This document shows, in pieces, positions 41,791 to 51,860 of a stretch of 64,000 bases of DNA; the first letter of the stretch is position 1, and every line of letters starts with the position of its first letter. Source of the DNA: Lachnospira rogosae (GTDB lineage: Bacteria > Bacillota > Clostridia > Lachnospirales > Lachnospiraceae); NCBI RefSeq assembly GCF_040096455.1, contig NZ_JBBMER010000003.1, positions 124,001 through 188,000 on the forward strand. Direction: 5' to 3'. Below the pieces are notes generated by a model. It was not told the origin of the DNA. It did not search any database and saw only the letters and a program-made list of their open reading frames with translations. A program made the translations under genes and the position numbers.

Positions 41791-44604
41791 ATGTCTAATT
41801 TTGGTTTGCCTGAATATGATCAACACAGAGAATGGATTCGTAATGCGAGAAATCGTAACATGAAGTGGGAAGAGATTGATTATGCGGGGCGTGGTAATGA
41901 TGAAGGATTATCAGAATTTCTAACCCAACAGTCCTTATTGAATTTTTGGAAAGAAGTTAGTTGCAGTGAATGGAAAGAACTCGTTCGCTTACAAAAAGAG
42001 GCAGAAGAGCAGACACAGGTTATAGATTATCTTAGTGGTCAGGCTATGATTATGGGTGAAGGCGAAGATAATGATGTTACGGTACCAGCAGATCCACAAT
42101 CCGCATGGCAGTTATATAGAAAAAAATTGATTAAGGGTGGTTTTAAAGAAGAAATCGTTGATGAGATGGAGAGAACTACATTAAAGATTTTGAAGAGACT
42201 GAGCAGTGATACAACCGAAATGAAGCCAGTTAAGGGATTGGTTATTGGTAACGTTCAGTCTGGAAAAACTGCTAATATGGCAGCTTTAATGGCTATGGCG
42301 GCTGACTGGGGATGGAATATGTTTATAGTTTTATCTGGAACCATCGAAAATCTTAGGCAACAAACACAAAACCGGTTATTAAATGATTTAAATTGTCAGG
42401 GCAATCTCAATTGGAATGGTTTAGAGCATTTATCTAAAAAACCAATGCTAGGACAAAGAACACAGGATTTACACTTTGATAAAACGTCAAAACAGAGATA
42501 TTTTACAGTTTGTCTGAAAAATCCGGGAAGACTCAGGGGACTTATACAATGGCTGCAATCTGATGGTAATAAACAAAAACAGATGAAGATACTGGTTATA
42601 GATGATGAGGCTGACCAGGCTGGTATTAACACAGCAAATGTTAATAGTTCAACGATTAAAACAATTAATAGATTGATAAGAGATTTGGTAAATGGAAAAA
42701 ATGAGAAATCGCAGGAAATCAGTAATAAATATAAGGCGATGAATTATATTGGATATACAGCCACGCCATATGCAAATATATTAAATGAGGCTGGAGAAGA
42801 TTCGTTATATCCTAGAAATTTTATATCAACATTAAGTGTATCAAAGGAATATTTTGGACCACAACAGATATTTGGATTTGAGGGCGGGGATTATGATTAT
42901 GATGGTTTAGATATCGTGAGAATTATTGATGAGGATGATCTTCAGGCAATCAAAGAAATTCATGAAGAAGGATCCCCGTATGTTCCGCTCGCGTTACAGG
43001 ATGCTATATGCTGGTTTCTGTGTGGCGTAGCCTGTATGAGAATATGGGGATACGGAAAGCCGATTAGTATGCTGATACATACAAGTCAGAAAACTGATCA
43101 TCATCAGAATATTGCAGAAGCGGTCAGAGATTGGATTGTGAGCAAAGATGTAGATGAGATGATTAGAAGATGTGAAAAAGTATGGAATACTGAAACCAGT
43201 CAATTTACATTTGAAAAGTTTAGAGAACAATATCCACAATACGATAGGAAGGATGAAGAAATAAACAGATATCCTTCATTTGAGGACATACGTAAGGAAA
43301 TTACAATTTTGTTGAGTAAAGAACCAACTAATATTCCATTGGATGAGGACGATGAGTTCGCATATCACGAAGGAATTCATATGTGTATTGATAATTGCAA
43401 GAATAATGGAATTACCGACGATGGAATGTATGTCAGATTGGCATATCCTACGGCTGATAACATGCCAACACCAGCACCGGCGTTTATTGTTGTGGGTGGA
43501 GCAACTTTGTCCAGAGGTTTAACGATTGAAGGACTTATCAGCACATTTTTCCTTCGTTCTGTTAGTCAGGCTGATACACTTATGCAAATGGGGAGATGGT
43601 TTGGATACAGAAAAGGGTATGAGTTGTTGCCGAGATTATGGATTACATCTAAGACAAATGATCAATTTAAATTTCTTGCAGCGCTGGATCAGGAGTTACG
43701 TGATGAAATACATGAAATGGACACCTTAGGAAAGAGTCCTGCAAATTATGGACCAAGAGTGAAAAATACTCCTAAAGCAAGTTTTATACGTATAACTGCA
43801 AAAAATAGGATGCAGAGCGCACAAGCAACAGATATGGATTTCAGTGGCTCTTTTAATCAGACATATTTGTTTGATAATGATGTAGCAGCGCTGAAACATA
43901 ACATTGTTGAGACTGAAAAGTTTATTGCTTCATTAGGACAACCGGAAGAACGAAAAGAATGCAATCAACATGCGGAAAATACTTTTATTTGGAGAAATGT
44001 TGAATTCTCTTTGGTGAAAAAATATCTTGAAGAGTACAAATTTAATTCGAGATTAGGAGTTTTCAATGATATAGCTTCTGTTATTGCTTGGATTGAAAAA
44101 ATTTCTGCAGAAGGGAAACTTGAAAATTGGAATATTATTTTGGCTGGAAAAGGTAGTGGTTCTGTTTGGAATTCACCAGTAGGTCCGGTAAAAAAAGTAA
44201 GCCGTACAAGGAAGAAATTGAAGAATGAATCGGATACGGTAATAAATATTGGTGTTTTAAGGGATCCAAAAGATATTATAGCTGATATAGATTTGGAAGG
44301 ACAGCCGCAAGAGATTGTGAGCAAGGTTAAGGATTTTAAATCAAAATATGCAAAAGAGATTAGAAGTTTAGCTGGTTTAGATTCAACTCCACAGTTGATT
44401 GTTTATGTAATAGATAAAGATTCAAAAGCGGTAAAAGGCTCTGATACGAGAGAAGATCTAAATTCGGTTGAGGATATTGTAGGTATTTGTATGAATATTC
44501 CGGGTGGAAAACGCGGAACAGATTATACAGCGACTGTATCTATACATATGCAAAATAATCCATTTGACGACGAAGGTGACTTGGAGGGAACAAATGAAAA
44601 TTGA
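41791..44604 (+). CDS. Z1-domain helicase-like ATPase of a defence operon
   Basis: A 937-residue SF2-like ATPase with Walker A GNVQSGKT (153-160), Walker B VIDDEADQAG (269-278), ATPYAN, and the Z1 signatures VVGGATLSRGLTIEGL and QMGRWFGYRKGY (about 585-625). Z1 proteins occur with MutL/MORC-type ATPases in restriction-like operons and in the anti-phage Mza system. It probably remodels or translocates on DNA for the complex. GGAGGA is 6 bp before ATG 41791, so I prefer this over ATG 41785. Its end overlaps the next gene by 11 bp. Confidence 0.88.
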   Translation: MSNFGLPEYDQHREWIRNARNRNMKWEEIDYAGRGNDEGLSEFLTQQSLLNFWKEVSCSEWKELVRLQKEAEEQTQVIDYLSGQAMIMGEGEDNDVTVPADPQSAWQLYRKKLIKGGFKEEIVDEMERTTLKILKRLSSDTTEMKPVKGLVIGNVQSGKTANMAALMAMAADWGWNMFIVLSGTIENLRQQTQNRLLNDLNCQGNLNWNGLEHLSKKPMLGQRTQDLHFDKTSKQRYFTVCLKNPGRLRGLIQWLQSDGNKQKQMKILVIDDEADQAGINTANVNSSTIKTINRLIRDLVNGKNEKSQEISNKYKAMNYIGYTATPYANILNEAGEDSLYPRNFISTLSVSKEYFGPQQIFGFEGGDYDYDGLDIVRIIDEDDLQAIKEIHEEGSPYVPLALQDAICWFLCGVACMRIWGYGKPISMLIHTSQKTDHHQNIAEAVRDWIVSKDVDEMIRRCEKVWNTETSQFTFEKFREQYPQYDRKDEEINRYPSFEDIRKEITILLSKEPTNIPLDEDDEFAYHEGIHMCIDNCKNNGITDDGMYVRLAYPTADNMPTPAPAFIVVGGATLSRGLTIEGLISTFFLRSVSQADTLMQMGRWFGYRKGYELLPRLWITSKTNDQFKFLAALDQELRDEIHEMDTLGKSPANYGPRVKNTPKASFIRITAKNRMQSAQATDMDFSGSFNQTYLFDNDVAALKHNIVETEKFIASLGQPEERKECNQHAENTFIWRNVEFSLVKKYLEEYKFNSRLGVFNDIASVIAWIEKISAEGKLENWNIILAGKGSGSVWNSPVGPVKKVSRTRKKLKNESDTVINIGVLRDPKDIIADIDLEGQPQEIVSKVKDFKSKYAKEIRSLAGLDSTPQLIVYVIDKDSKAVKGSDTREDLNSVEDIVGICMNIPGGKRGTDYTATVSIHMQNNPFDDEGDLEGTNEN

Positions 44605-46681
44605 AATTGCTGAACCTGGTAGAATGACCCAGTCGGGGAGTTCATTACTAAAATTGATACAAAATAATAATATGCCTATTTTAGATTTGTTGGTTCGAGA
44701 ATCCATACAGAATAGTCTAGATGCAAAAAATGATACAGACCCATATGTGACTGTAGATTTTTTTACAGGAGAATTTAATAAAATATCTTTAAATAAGGAA
44801 TTAGAGGGCATAACAGAAACTTTAAATAGAAAATATTGGAAAGACACGTACAAATTCATAGCAGTACGTGATTCAAATACTGTTGGACTGACAGGCAAGC
44901 TGCATTATGATGAAGTAACAGATAACCAGTATGGAAATTTATTAAAGTTGATTTATGAAATAAGTAAACCACAGGAAGCAGAAGGTGCAGGTGGTTCATG
45001 GGGACTTGGTAAAACTGTATATTTCAGAGTTGGAATAGGACTGGTTGTTTATTATAGCAGAATACTGAATGAAGAAGGAATATATGAGTCGCGATTAGCA
45101 GCCTCACTGGTGGAAAATGAAATGAATGCTGACTCACTTATTCCTGCTTTGCCGGGAAAATCAAAGCGAGGTATAGCATGGTGGGGACAGGAAATCGGAA
45201 GCAACAAAACAAAACCTATTACAGATGAAAAGTATATTGAAAAAATTTTAAATATATTTGAAATTGAACCATATGAAGGTGATTTAACAGGAACCACAAT
45301 AATCATTCCTTATATTGATGAACAGATGTTACTTGAAAATAATCAGATAGAATATAAAGATAGTGAAGATAATAGAATACGTCCTTTTTGGAGATGCAGT
45401 ATTGAAGATTATCTTCGAATCTCTATACAAAGATGGTATGCTCCGAGATTAAACAATGAAAAATATCCATATGGGAAATTTCTACGCGCACGAATCAATA
45501 AAAAAGGAATTGGTTTAGACAATATGGAACCTGCATTTCAGATTGTACAAGCACTTTACAATAGGGCTGTGTCAGAAGAGGCTGGGAATGATATTTTGGC
45601 ACAAGACGGCGTGGAGTGTAAATCAGAAGACATTCTTTTGCGTAAGGTACTGGAAACAACAAAGGCTGGTACGATTGCGTATACGAAAGTTCCACGTAAA
45701 ATATTGAAAACAGGATATCCAGATAACAAACCAGAGCCGTACATGTATTTTAATTGTGAAATAAAGGATAAAGAAAAGAATAAACCTGTTTTATTTTTTA
45801 CTCGTAAACCAGGGATGATTGTATCATATGAGGATGTGGGAAACTGGGTTGATGGAATAAGTGCTTCTAGTAAAGATGAATTTATTTTTGCTATTTTTGT
45901 GCTAAACTCAGAAAATAAACTTACTAATACAAGAGAGCCATATAGTCTTGAGGAATATGTAAGAAAAAGTGAGATGGCCGATCATACTTCTTGGGGAGAC
46001 TTTAGTATGGGTAATAATAACCCGAGAATTGTGTCGAAGGTACAAGCGCAGATTAATAGTAAAATTTCTAAGGAATTTTCTGTAGAGGAAGAAGATACAA
46101 CTAGCAGATTAAACTCTGGTCTTGGAAAAATGTTTGGAGATTTGTTATTACCACCTGAAAATTTTGGTAAAAAGCCAAGTGGCGGAACAAGTGGTGGACA
46201 AGGCGGAAGTGGACACACCGAAACACATAAAAATGTTGTTTTTGGTTATGAATCATCAAAAACAAAATATTTTGCGAATGGAATGACGGTTAAGTTAACA
46301 ATCAAATCGCGAAGAAAGATTTTGGCTACAGGGATTAATTTGGCAATTGATTCTGAGACAGGTGCAATTAAACCTAAAGACTGGGAAGAAAAAATGGGAT
46401 TATCCATGCCGTTTGAGATAGTTTCTGCAGATACTGTTGTTACAAAAGTAGATAAACTTAAAACAAATTTAAAAATGGCAGTAGATAGCAGTAATGAAAG
46501 TTCTGGAATAAGTGACATTTCCTGTGAATTACTTAAAACGAAAAATGGTGCTGGTTATGGTATACATGTAAGGTCAGATGCTGAGCATTTGATAGAAATG
46601 GAACTTGATATTACTTTGCAGTTGAATAGAAAAGATATTAAACCATTGTTTAATGTTGAAAAGAATGAAGGTGATAAATAA
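44594..46681 (+). CDS. MutL/MORC-like GHKL ATPase of a defence operon
   Basis: A 695-residue protein with the GHKL (Bergerat) ATP site: N-box VRESIQNSLDA (E36, N40, D43), G1-like AVRDSNTVGLTG (D93) and lid-type GAGGSWGLGK (131-140). A Gly/Ser-rich linker (GTSGGQGGSG, about 560) precedes a beta-rich C-terminus. No MutL endonuclease motif is apparent, so it is likely an ATP-driven clamp. GGAGGGAAC precedes ATG 44594, which lies inside the end of the Z1 gene. Its stop overlaps the next start (TAATG). Pairing with Z1 matches restriction-linked MutL/MORC operons. Confidence 0.82.
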   Translation: MKIEIAEPGRMTQSGSSLLKLIQNNNMPILDLLVRESIQNSLDAKNDTDPYVTVDFFTGEFNKISLNKELEGITETLNRKYWKDTYKFIAVRDSNTVGLTGKLHYDEVTDNQYGNLLKLIYEISKPQEAEGAGGSWGLGKTVYFRVGIGLVVYYSRILNEEGIYESRLAASLVENEMNADSLIPALPGKSKRGIAWWGQEIGSNKTKPITDEKYIEKILNIFEIEPYEGDLTGTTIIIPYIDEQMLLENNQIEYKDSEDNRIRPFWRCSIEDYLRISIQRWYAPRLNNEKYPYGKFLRARINKKGIGLDNMEPAFQIVQALYNRAVSEEAGNDILAQDGVECKSEDILLRKVLETTKAGTIAYTKVPRKILKTGYPDNKPEPYMYFNCEIKDKEKNKPVLFFTRKPGMIVSYEDVGNWVDGISASSKDEFIFAIFVLNSENKLTNTREPYSLEEYVRKSEMADHTSWGDFSMGNNNPRIVSKVQAQINSKISKEFSVEEEDTTSRLNSGLGKMFGDLLLPPENFGKKPSGGTSGGQGGSGHTETHKNVVFGYESSKTKYFANGMTVKLTIKSRRKILATGINLAIDSETGAIKPKDWEEKMGLSMPFEIVSADTVVTKVDKLKTNLKMAVDSSNESSGISDISCELLKTKNGAGYGIHVRSDAEHLIEMELDITLQLNRKDIKPLFNVEKNEGDK

Positions 46682-47622
46682 TGGCAGCGAATATTTCACT
46701 TTTTCCGGTAATAACGGATGATTTGTTAAGTAAAACTAGATTCCAGGCATCACCATATCAGCTTTATTATGTAAGAGATGATCAGGAATATGTATTACGT
46801 ACGGAAGAAGTTGATAGCAGTACTATAGTTCATAAAGTGATCGATGATGAGGGAATATGGTCTCCGGATGATTATCAGTTATGTATTAGAAGAAAGTATT
46901 CAATTCGTACATATCAGTGTTTGTTTGGACCAAACGGAATAGCATGTAATAATGCAAAACTGGGAATAGCATTAATGTGGACATCCCCTGATTCAAAGCA
47001 AAGAGGTGTTATTCCGATTGGAGAGATAGAAAATTTCCAAAGAGATTTGGAATTTGAGTTAAATTATGAATTCTCAGAAGCTCAATTAAGAGGAAGTGTG
47101 GAATTTTCGACAATTATTTATTTGAAAGAAGCAGGCACTCCGCTTTGGGGAGAGGAACATCTGGCTAATCAATATGGATGTATTTTAGGAGAGTTAGATA
47201 ATAAATTTGTAATAAGGCTAGATGGAAATGGTTCAGTATTTCCTATGTATGAAATACATGAACCGGGTCAGCCATTGTGGTATGTAAAATGTGATTGGAT
47301 AGATCCTACATATGACCTGTTTTCAGACAGTGTTTCTATATACATAAATACTGCACACAAAAATTACAAGTATTTAGATAAAACGAAAAGAACATTTGAT
47401 GAGCAACTTTTAAAGGAAATAATGGCAAGTGCACTAGGTGTTATTATTACAAAATTAAAAGAGCAGGAAAATTATTGGGATGCAACTACTTCTGGTGAGG
47501 ATTTGCAAAATGGTAGTGTGTCAGAAGCTATCCACTATTTCATTGATACATTGGAGTGGGATGTTTCTGGACCGGAGGCAATGTCATTGTCTATAAGAAA
47601 ATTTTTTGATCAAAGGATATAG
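46681..47622 (+). CDS. Uncharacterized component of the Z1-GHKL operon
   Basis: A 313-residue soluble protein, mixed alpha/beta and Trp/Tyr rich, with no signal peptide or membrane segment. I recognise no domain. Notable pieces are SPYQLYYVRDDQEYVLR, PGQPLWYVKCDWIDPTYDLFSDSVSIYINTAH and a helical C-terminus (DEQLLKEIMASALGVIITKLKE). Start and upstream stop overlap in TAATG, and the next gene begins 5 bp after its stop, so it is surely part of the operon. It may be an adaptor joining ATPases and nuclease. Confidence 0.7.
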   Translation: MAANISLFPVITDDLLSKTRFQASPYQLYYVRDDQEYVLRTEEVDSSTIVHKVIDDEGIWSPDDYQLCIRRKYSIRTYQCLFGPNGIACNNAKLGIALMWTSPDSKQRGVIPIGEIENFQRDLEFELNYEFSEAQLRGSVEFSTIIYLKEAGTPLWGEEHLANQYGCILGELDNKFVIRLDGNGSVFPMYEIHEPGQPLWYVKCDWIDPTYDLFSDSVSIYINTAHKNYKYLDKTKRTFDEQLLKEIMASALGVIITKLKEQENYWDATTSGEDLQNGSVSEAIHYFIDTLEWDVSGPEAMSLSIRKFFDQRI

Positions 47623-47627
47623 AAAGT

Positions 47628-48350
47628 ATGATTATTAAAACATTAAATCGTTCGGAGGCTCAGAATGCAATGAAAGAATGGGTTTTGAATTATCCTTCAT
47701 TGCCGGAAGTCGAGGGAGATTATTTGAAGATACGTAAAGATATACAAGAGTTTAATCAAAAGGTGAGAAGTGAGTGCCCGGATAGTATAGCAAAAAAAGA
47801 CTACTACATAGATGCTCACATAGGAATTTTGTTGTACGATTATTTGTGGCGTGTGCCGGGATTTAACCTTAGAGCTGCAGCTAATGACGATTTTTGGAGA
47901 TATCTTTCGATAAAGGTTATACCAGATGTCGTTGCTGAAAGATGGGGATATGATAATGAGAGTCATTATTGGAGCAAACCTGCAAGAATATGGCTTAGAT
48001 CAATTTGGTGGTACGTACATTTGTCGTGGCAGGGAGATATGCAGACAACTGCCAAAGTATTGGAGGCTCCATGTTTTACAACCGACAGTATATTGAATTT
48101 AGAGGAAAGAACAGGACGTAAGGGAACTTTTATAAATGTATATAGATACATTATGTATTACTATAGTCATATACCGCAACAGGTTCTTGATGAATACAAT
48201 AAGAACACAGAAACGCAGCAGGATGATTTATTCAGAATTGTAATGAAATTGAACACTGCTAAAGTGATGGTTGTGGATCCGGCATTATATTTGGGTGGCG
48301 AAAAAGAATATGTACGCTCTTTATTTATGGACGCGGGGGTGCGTGTGTAA
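47628..48350 (+). CDS. DUF6339-like component of the Z1-GHKL operon
   Basis: A 240-residue, mostly helical, Trp-rich protein. The pattern YYIDAHIGILLYDYLWR...AANDDFWRYLSIKVIPDVVAERWG...ARIWLRSIWWYVHLSWQGD resembles DUF6339 as I remember it. Its biochemical role is unknown. It shares a TAATG junction with the methyltransferase that follows. Proteins of this kind recur next to Z1, GHKL and DNA-methyltransferase genes, so it is probably a dedicated structural part of the system. Confidence 0.6.
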   Translation: MIIKTLNRSEAQNAMKEWVLNYPSLPEVEGDYLKIRKDIQEFNQKVRSECPDSIAKKDYYIDAHIGILLYDYLWRVPGFNLRAAANDDFWRYLSIKVIPDVVAERWGYDNESHYWSKPARIWLRSIWWYVHLSWQGDMQTTAKVLEAPCFTTDSILNLEERTGRKGTFINVYRYIMYYYSHIPQQVLDEYNKNTETQQDDLFRIVMKLNTAKVMVVDPALYLGGEKEYVRSLFMDAGVRV

Positions 48351-49681
48351 TGTTACCTAAAATTATTGATCTGTTTTCAGGGTGTGGTGGATTGGCACTC
48401 GGATTTGAAAAAGCGGGTTTTGATATTGTGGCAGGAATTGAATTGATGCCAGAAGCATGTAAAACTATTTCTTACAATCTTTCCTGGCGCTATGGAAAAA
48501 AAGAAACACATATATGCGGAGATATAACAGAAATAGAAGCAAGTGTGTTTAAAAATAGTTTTGGAGATGAGGGGTGTATTGTTATAGGAGGACCGCCATG
48601 CCAGGCGTATTCTATGGCAGGTCGCGGGAAACTTAGATCACTCGGTGAAGATAGAGTAAATATAAAAGATGCAAGAGGATATCTGTATCAGGATTTTTTG
48701 AGATTTGTATTCGAATTGGAAGCAAGAGCTGTTGTGATGGAGAATGTTCCGGAATCAACAAATTTTGGCGGTAAAAATATACCAGAAATAGTATGTACTG
48801 AGTTAACTAAAAAAGGTTATAAGGCATATTGGACAATACTTAATTCTGCCGACTATGGTGTTCCACAGGTAAGAGAGAGAGTTTTTGTTGTAGCAATCAA
48901 GGGGGATGAAGGAAAAGAGATAAAATTACCAAATCCAACACATCGAAATGAGGTTGATGTATTGACCCAGCATCAAAAACGATTTGAGGGATATAAGCAA
49001 TGTCAATTTTTTGTGGAACCCAATGGAACAACAGATGAATTAAAACCATGGGTTACTGTAGGAGATGCTTTTTCAGATTTACCAGAAGTATTTCCGACAG
49101 CAGACTCAAAATACAAATTAGTGTCATTAAATATTGAGTATCCATATAAAACGGAAGCACAGAATGAATATCAAAAATTAATGAGAACCTGGTATGGTAA
49201 AGAGGGATTTGGTGTTTCGGCAAATGCATTCAGAAGGAATACCAGAGATTTTCCGATCTTTGAGAGAATGCAACAAGGAGATAATTATATTGCGGCGACA
49301 AAGATAGCAGAAGAGTTATTCTATGAAGAGGCAAAACTTTTTGGGTATGAGAAGGATAGTGAGGAATACATTAGTCTCTATAATAAAATGGTTCCGCAAT
49401 ATGATAAAGAAAAATTTGAGAATAAATGGAAAAAACTTGATGAAACAAAACCATCTCATACATTAGTAGCACATTTGGGAAAGGATACATATAGTCATAT
49501 TCATCCAATTGAACCAAGAGGAATTACCGTAAGGGAGGCTGCAAGGTTACAATCTTTTCCAGATGATTTTTTCTTTGATTGTTCTATGGGCGATGCATTT
49601 AAGCAAATTGGAAATGCTGTGCCTCCATTGTTGGCATATGGAGTTGCAAAAACAGTGTTGAATACTTTTGAGGAGGAATAG
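48350..49681 (+). CDS. C5-cytosine DNA methyltransferase 1 of the defence operon
   Basis: A 443-residue Dcm-type enzyme with motif I DLFSGCGGLALGFEKAGF (7-24), catalytic GGPPCQAYSMAGR (about 82-94), ENVPES, QVRERVFVVAI and the C-terminal AARLQSFPDDF...GNAVPP. It methylates an unknown cytosine-containing site; the target-recognition region (about 210-360) is distinct from that of the HaeIII-like enzyme in element 1. It would mark self DNA so that the Z1/GHKL/nuclease complex spares it. It is coupled to its upstream gene by TAATG and is 3 bp from the nuclease gene. Confidence 0.92.
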   Translation: MLPKIIDLFSGCGGLALGFEKAGFDIVAGIELMPEACKTISYNLSWRYGKKETHICGDITEIEASVFKNSFGDEGCIVIGGPPCQAYSMAGRGKLRSLGEDRVNIKDARGYLYQDFLRFVFELEARAVVMENVPESTNFGGKNIPEIVCTELTKKGYKAYWTILNSADYGVPQVRERVFVVAIKGDEGKEIKLPNPTHRNEVDVLTQHQKRFEGYKQCQFFVEPNGTTDELKPWVTVGDAFSDLPEVFPTADSKYKLVSLNIEYPYKTEAQNEYQKLMRTWYGKEGFGVSANAFRRNTRDFPIFERMQQGDNYIAATKIAEELFYEEAKLFGYEKDSEEYISLYNKMVPQYDKEKFENKWKKLDETKPSHTLVAHLGKDTYSHIHPIEPRGITVREAARLQSFPDDFFFDCSMGDAFKQIGNAVPPLLAYGVAKTVLNTFEEE

Positions 49682-49684
49682 GCT

Positions 49685-50584
49685 ATGGGAATACTGGAGG
49701 AAATTAGAGAGTATTTTGCATCGACGCAAAATGGTGCGAGAGAAATTAAAACGTTACCAAAAGAATACTCAGCAATGGTTATCCGTGATAATGAAGGATA
49801 TGGTGTTGCTATTGAATTTGATGATATCAGAGATATTTCAGAAAAATTTGCCAATAGCAGATTGTTTTCCAGAACTCTTGCAATTGGCGGTATAGAAAAG
49901 AAGTATCTTATACTGAGTTGTATGTTGGATAGTTTACGATATGAATTTGCTACGGTTTGTGCGCAATTTGTAGAGCCGGGGATTGATGGTATAGATAGAA
50001 AAAATCTTATGTCTGAACCATTGGAATGGTGGAAAAAGTGGCGTGAGTTAATGGGAAATACCATTTCTAATAAGGAAGCCTACAGTGTAATTGCAGAAAT
50101 GATGGTTTTAGATGATTTATACACTCAGGATAATACTGTGGAATGGACGGCTGTTAATTCTGGGAGCCACGATATAGAGGGAAACGAGAGCAGCTATGAA
50201 GTTAAGTCAACAGTAAAACGTTATGGTGCTACTATTACTATATCTGGACAGCATCAGCTCCAAAGTTTAAAAAGATTACAGCTATATTTCTGTAGATTAG
50301 AACAGTCAAGAACAGGAATATCTATAAATGATATGAAGGATAGACTGGTTGCAGATGGATATGATAAAGATAAGATTGAACAGCAGTTATATCAGTTAGG
50401 ATATGAGCGGGGTGCAAGTATAAGGGAAGAAAAATACAAAGTACTAGAAAAAAGAAAATATGAGGTCGATGATAAATTTCCGAAGATAACAAAAGCCTCA
50501 TTTAAGGATGATCATATACCGGAGTCAATAACGCAAATTACATATACCATTGATTTGGACGGCTTGGAATATACTGTATGGTGA
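49685..50584 (+). CDS. PD-(D/E)XK-motif nuclease (DUF4420-like)
   Basis: A 299-residue protein with a clear nuclease core, HDIEG (D163), YEVKST (E172, K174), inside EWTAVNSGSHDIEGNESSYEVKST, followed by SGQHQL. This fits the putative PD-(D/E)XK family DUF4420 (PF14390). The wing-like C-terminus (NDMKDRLVADGYDKDKIEQQLYQLGYERG) may bind DNA. It is the most likely DNA-cutting effector of the operon. It starts 3 bp after the methyltransferase stop and ends 16 bp before the second methyltransferase. Confidence 0.78.
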   Translation: MGILEEIREYFASTQNGAREIKTLPKEYSAMVIRDNEGYGVAIEFDDIRDISEKFANSRLFSRTLAIGGIEKKYLILSCMLDSLRYEFATVCAQFVEPGIDGIDRKNLMSEPLEWWKKWRELMGNTISNKEAYSVIAEMMVLDDLYTQDNTVEWTAVNSGSHDIEGNESSYEVKSTVKRYGATITISGQHQLQSLKRLQLYFCRLEQSRTGISINDMKDRLVADGYDKDKIEQQLYQLGYERGASIREEKYKVLEKRKYEVDDKFPKITKASFKDDHIPESITQITYTIDLDGLEYTVW

Positions 50585-50600
50585 TCCCGGGAGAAAAGAA

Positions 50601-51860
50601 ATGTTTAGAGTAATTGAAACTTTTAGTGGAATTGGCAGTCAGGCAAAAGCATTAACAAGAATTGGAAAACCTTTTGAAATTGTAAATACTGCAGATTGGG
50701 ATATTAACGCAATACTGGCATATTGTCTGATACATAAAGGTAAAATTGATATTAATAAATATGCAGAAATTTCAGATGAAGATGTTACAAATTTTTTAAA
50801 AGGTTTATCGCTGAGTTCCGATGGAAAGAAACCTATGAGTGATGAGGCGTTCAGGCGAATGCCAATGCATTTGAAACGAAGATTGTATGCAGCAATAAAA
50901 GAAACAAGAAATATGGTAAGTATTACGGATGTTATGGGAAGTGATATACCCGACAATATTGATTTGTTCACATATTCATTTCCTTGCCAGGATTTATCAT
51001 TATGTGGATGTTGGCATGGAAATAAAAGTGGAATAGCAAGGGATGCACATAATCGTTCTGGTATGCTTTGGGAAGTTGAACGTATATTGCTTGAAATGAA
51101 TGAAATGGGAAAAGAATTACCTCGTTTTCTGCTTATGGAAAACGTGACCAATATTCTGTCAAAACCGCATGCTGCAGATTTTGGTGATTGGAAGGCAACT
51201 TTAGAAAATCTGGGATATTATAATAAAATATATAGGCTTAATGCTCAAAATTTTGGTATTCCTCAAAAAAGAGAAAGAGCATATATGATCAGTATATTGT
51301 GCAAAAACAATGCAGAAACAATAGAACAGCTAGAAAAGTACTTTGAAGAACATAATTTGGAAAAGGACGAGGCAACACATTTAAAGCAAAGAGATTTAAG
51401 GTTAAAAGACATTCTTTGTTTAGATTACGATAATGTTCCCCAATATAAGGAAGAAGCTGATGCAAGTAAACCTAATGATACGCCTTCCAGAAGAAAAATA
51501 TGGGAAGATAATGAATTGCTGTATGATGGAAAAGAGATTAGGGACATAGTTGTTAATACAGTAACGACAAAGCAAGACCGTAATCCTAATTCAGGATTGA
51601 TTATTTATAAGAATTGGGAAAGAGGAAAGACAAAATGGAGATACCTGACTCCAAGAGAATGTTTTAAGTTGATGGGATTTGATGAATCGGATTTTGACAG
51701 GATAATCAGTGATAATCCTATGGTAACAAAGAACAGACATTTGTATTCAACAGAGAAGCTTATTAAACTGGCAGGCAATAGTATCGTGGTTGATGTTTTG
51801 GAGGCTATTTTCCGACAGATAATGGATATTAATGGGAAGATTTTAGGTGAAAGAAAATGA
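50601..51860 (+). CDS. C5-cytosine DNA methyltransferase 2 of the defence operon
   Basis: A 419-residue enzyme of a different C5-methyltransferase subgroup: motif I ETFSGIGSQAKAL, catalytic SFPCQDLS (about 133-140), LLMENVTN, PQKRERAYMISIL, and C-terminal TPRECFKLMGF...AGNSIVVDVLE. The larger insert around residues 65-130 is typical of the PCQDLS group. GGGAGAAAAG favours ATG 50601. It overlaps the HNH gene in ATGA. With HNH, HTH and Vsr behind it, it may form a second type II-like restriction unit inside the operon. Confidence 0.9.
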   Translation: MFRVIETFSGIGSQAKALTRIGKPFEIVNTADWDINAILAYCLIHKGKIDINKYAEISDEDVTNFLKGLSLSSDGKKPMSDEAFRRMPMHLKRRLYAAIKETRNMVSITDVMGSDIPDNIDLFTYSFPCQDLSLCGCWHGNKSGIARDAHNRSGMLWEVERILLEMNEMGKELPRFLLMENVTNILSKPHAADFGDWKATLENLGYYNKIYRLNAQNFGIPQKRERAYMISILCKNNAETIEQLEKYFEEHNLEKDEATHLKQRDLRLKDILCLDYDNVPQYKEEADASKPNDTPSRRKIWEDNELLYDGKEIRDIVVNTVTTKQDRNPNSGLIIYKNWERGKTKWRYLTPRECFKLMGFDESDFDRIISDNPMVTKNRHLYSTEKLIKLAGNSIVVDVLEAIFRQIMDINGKILGERK

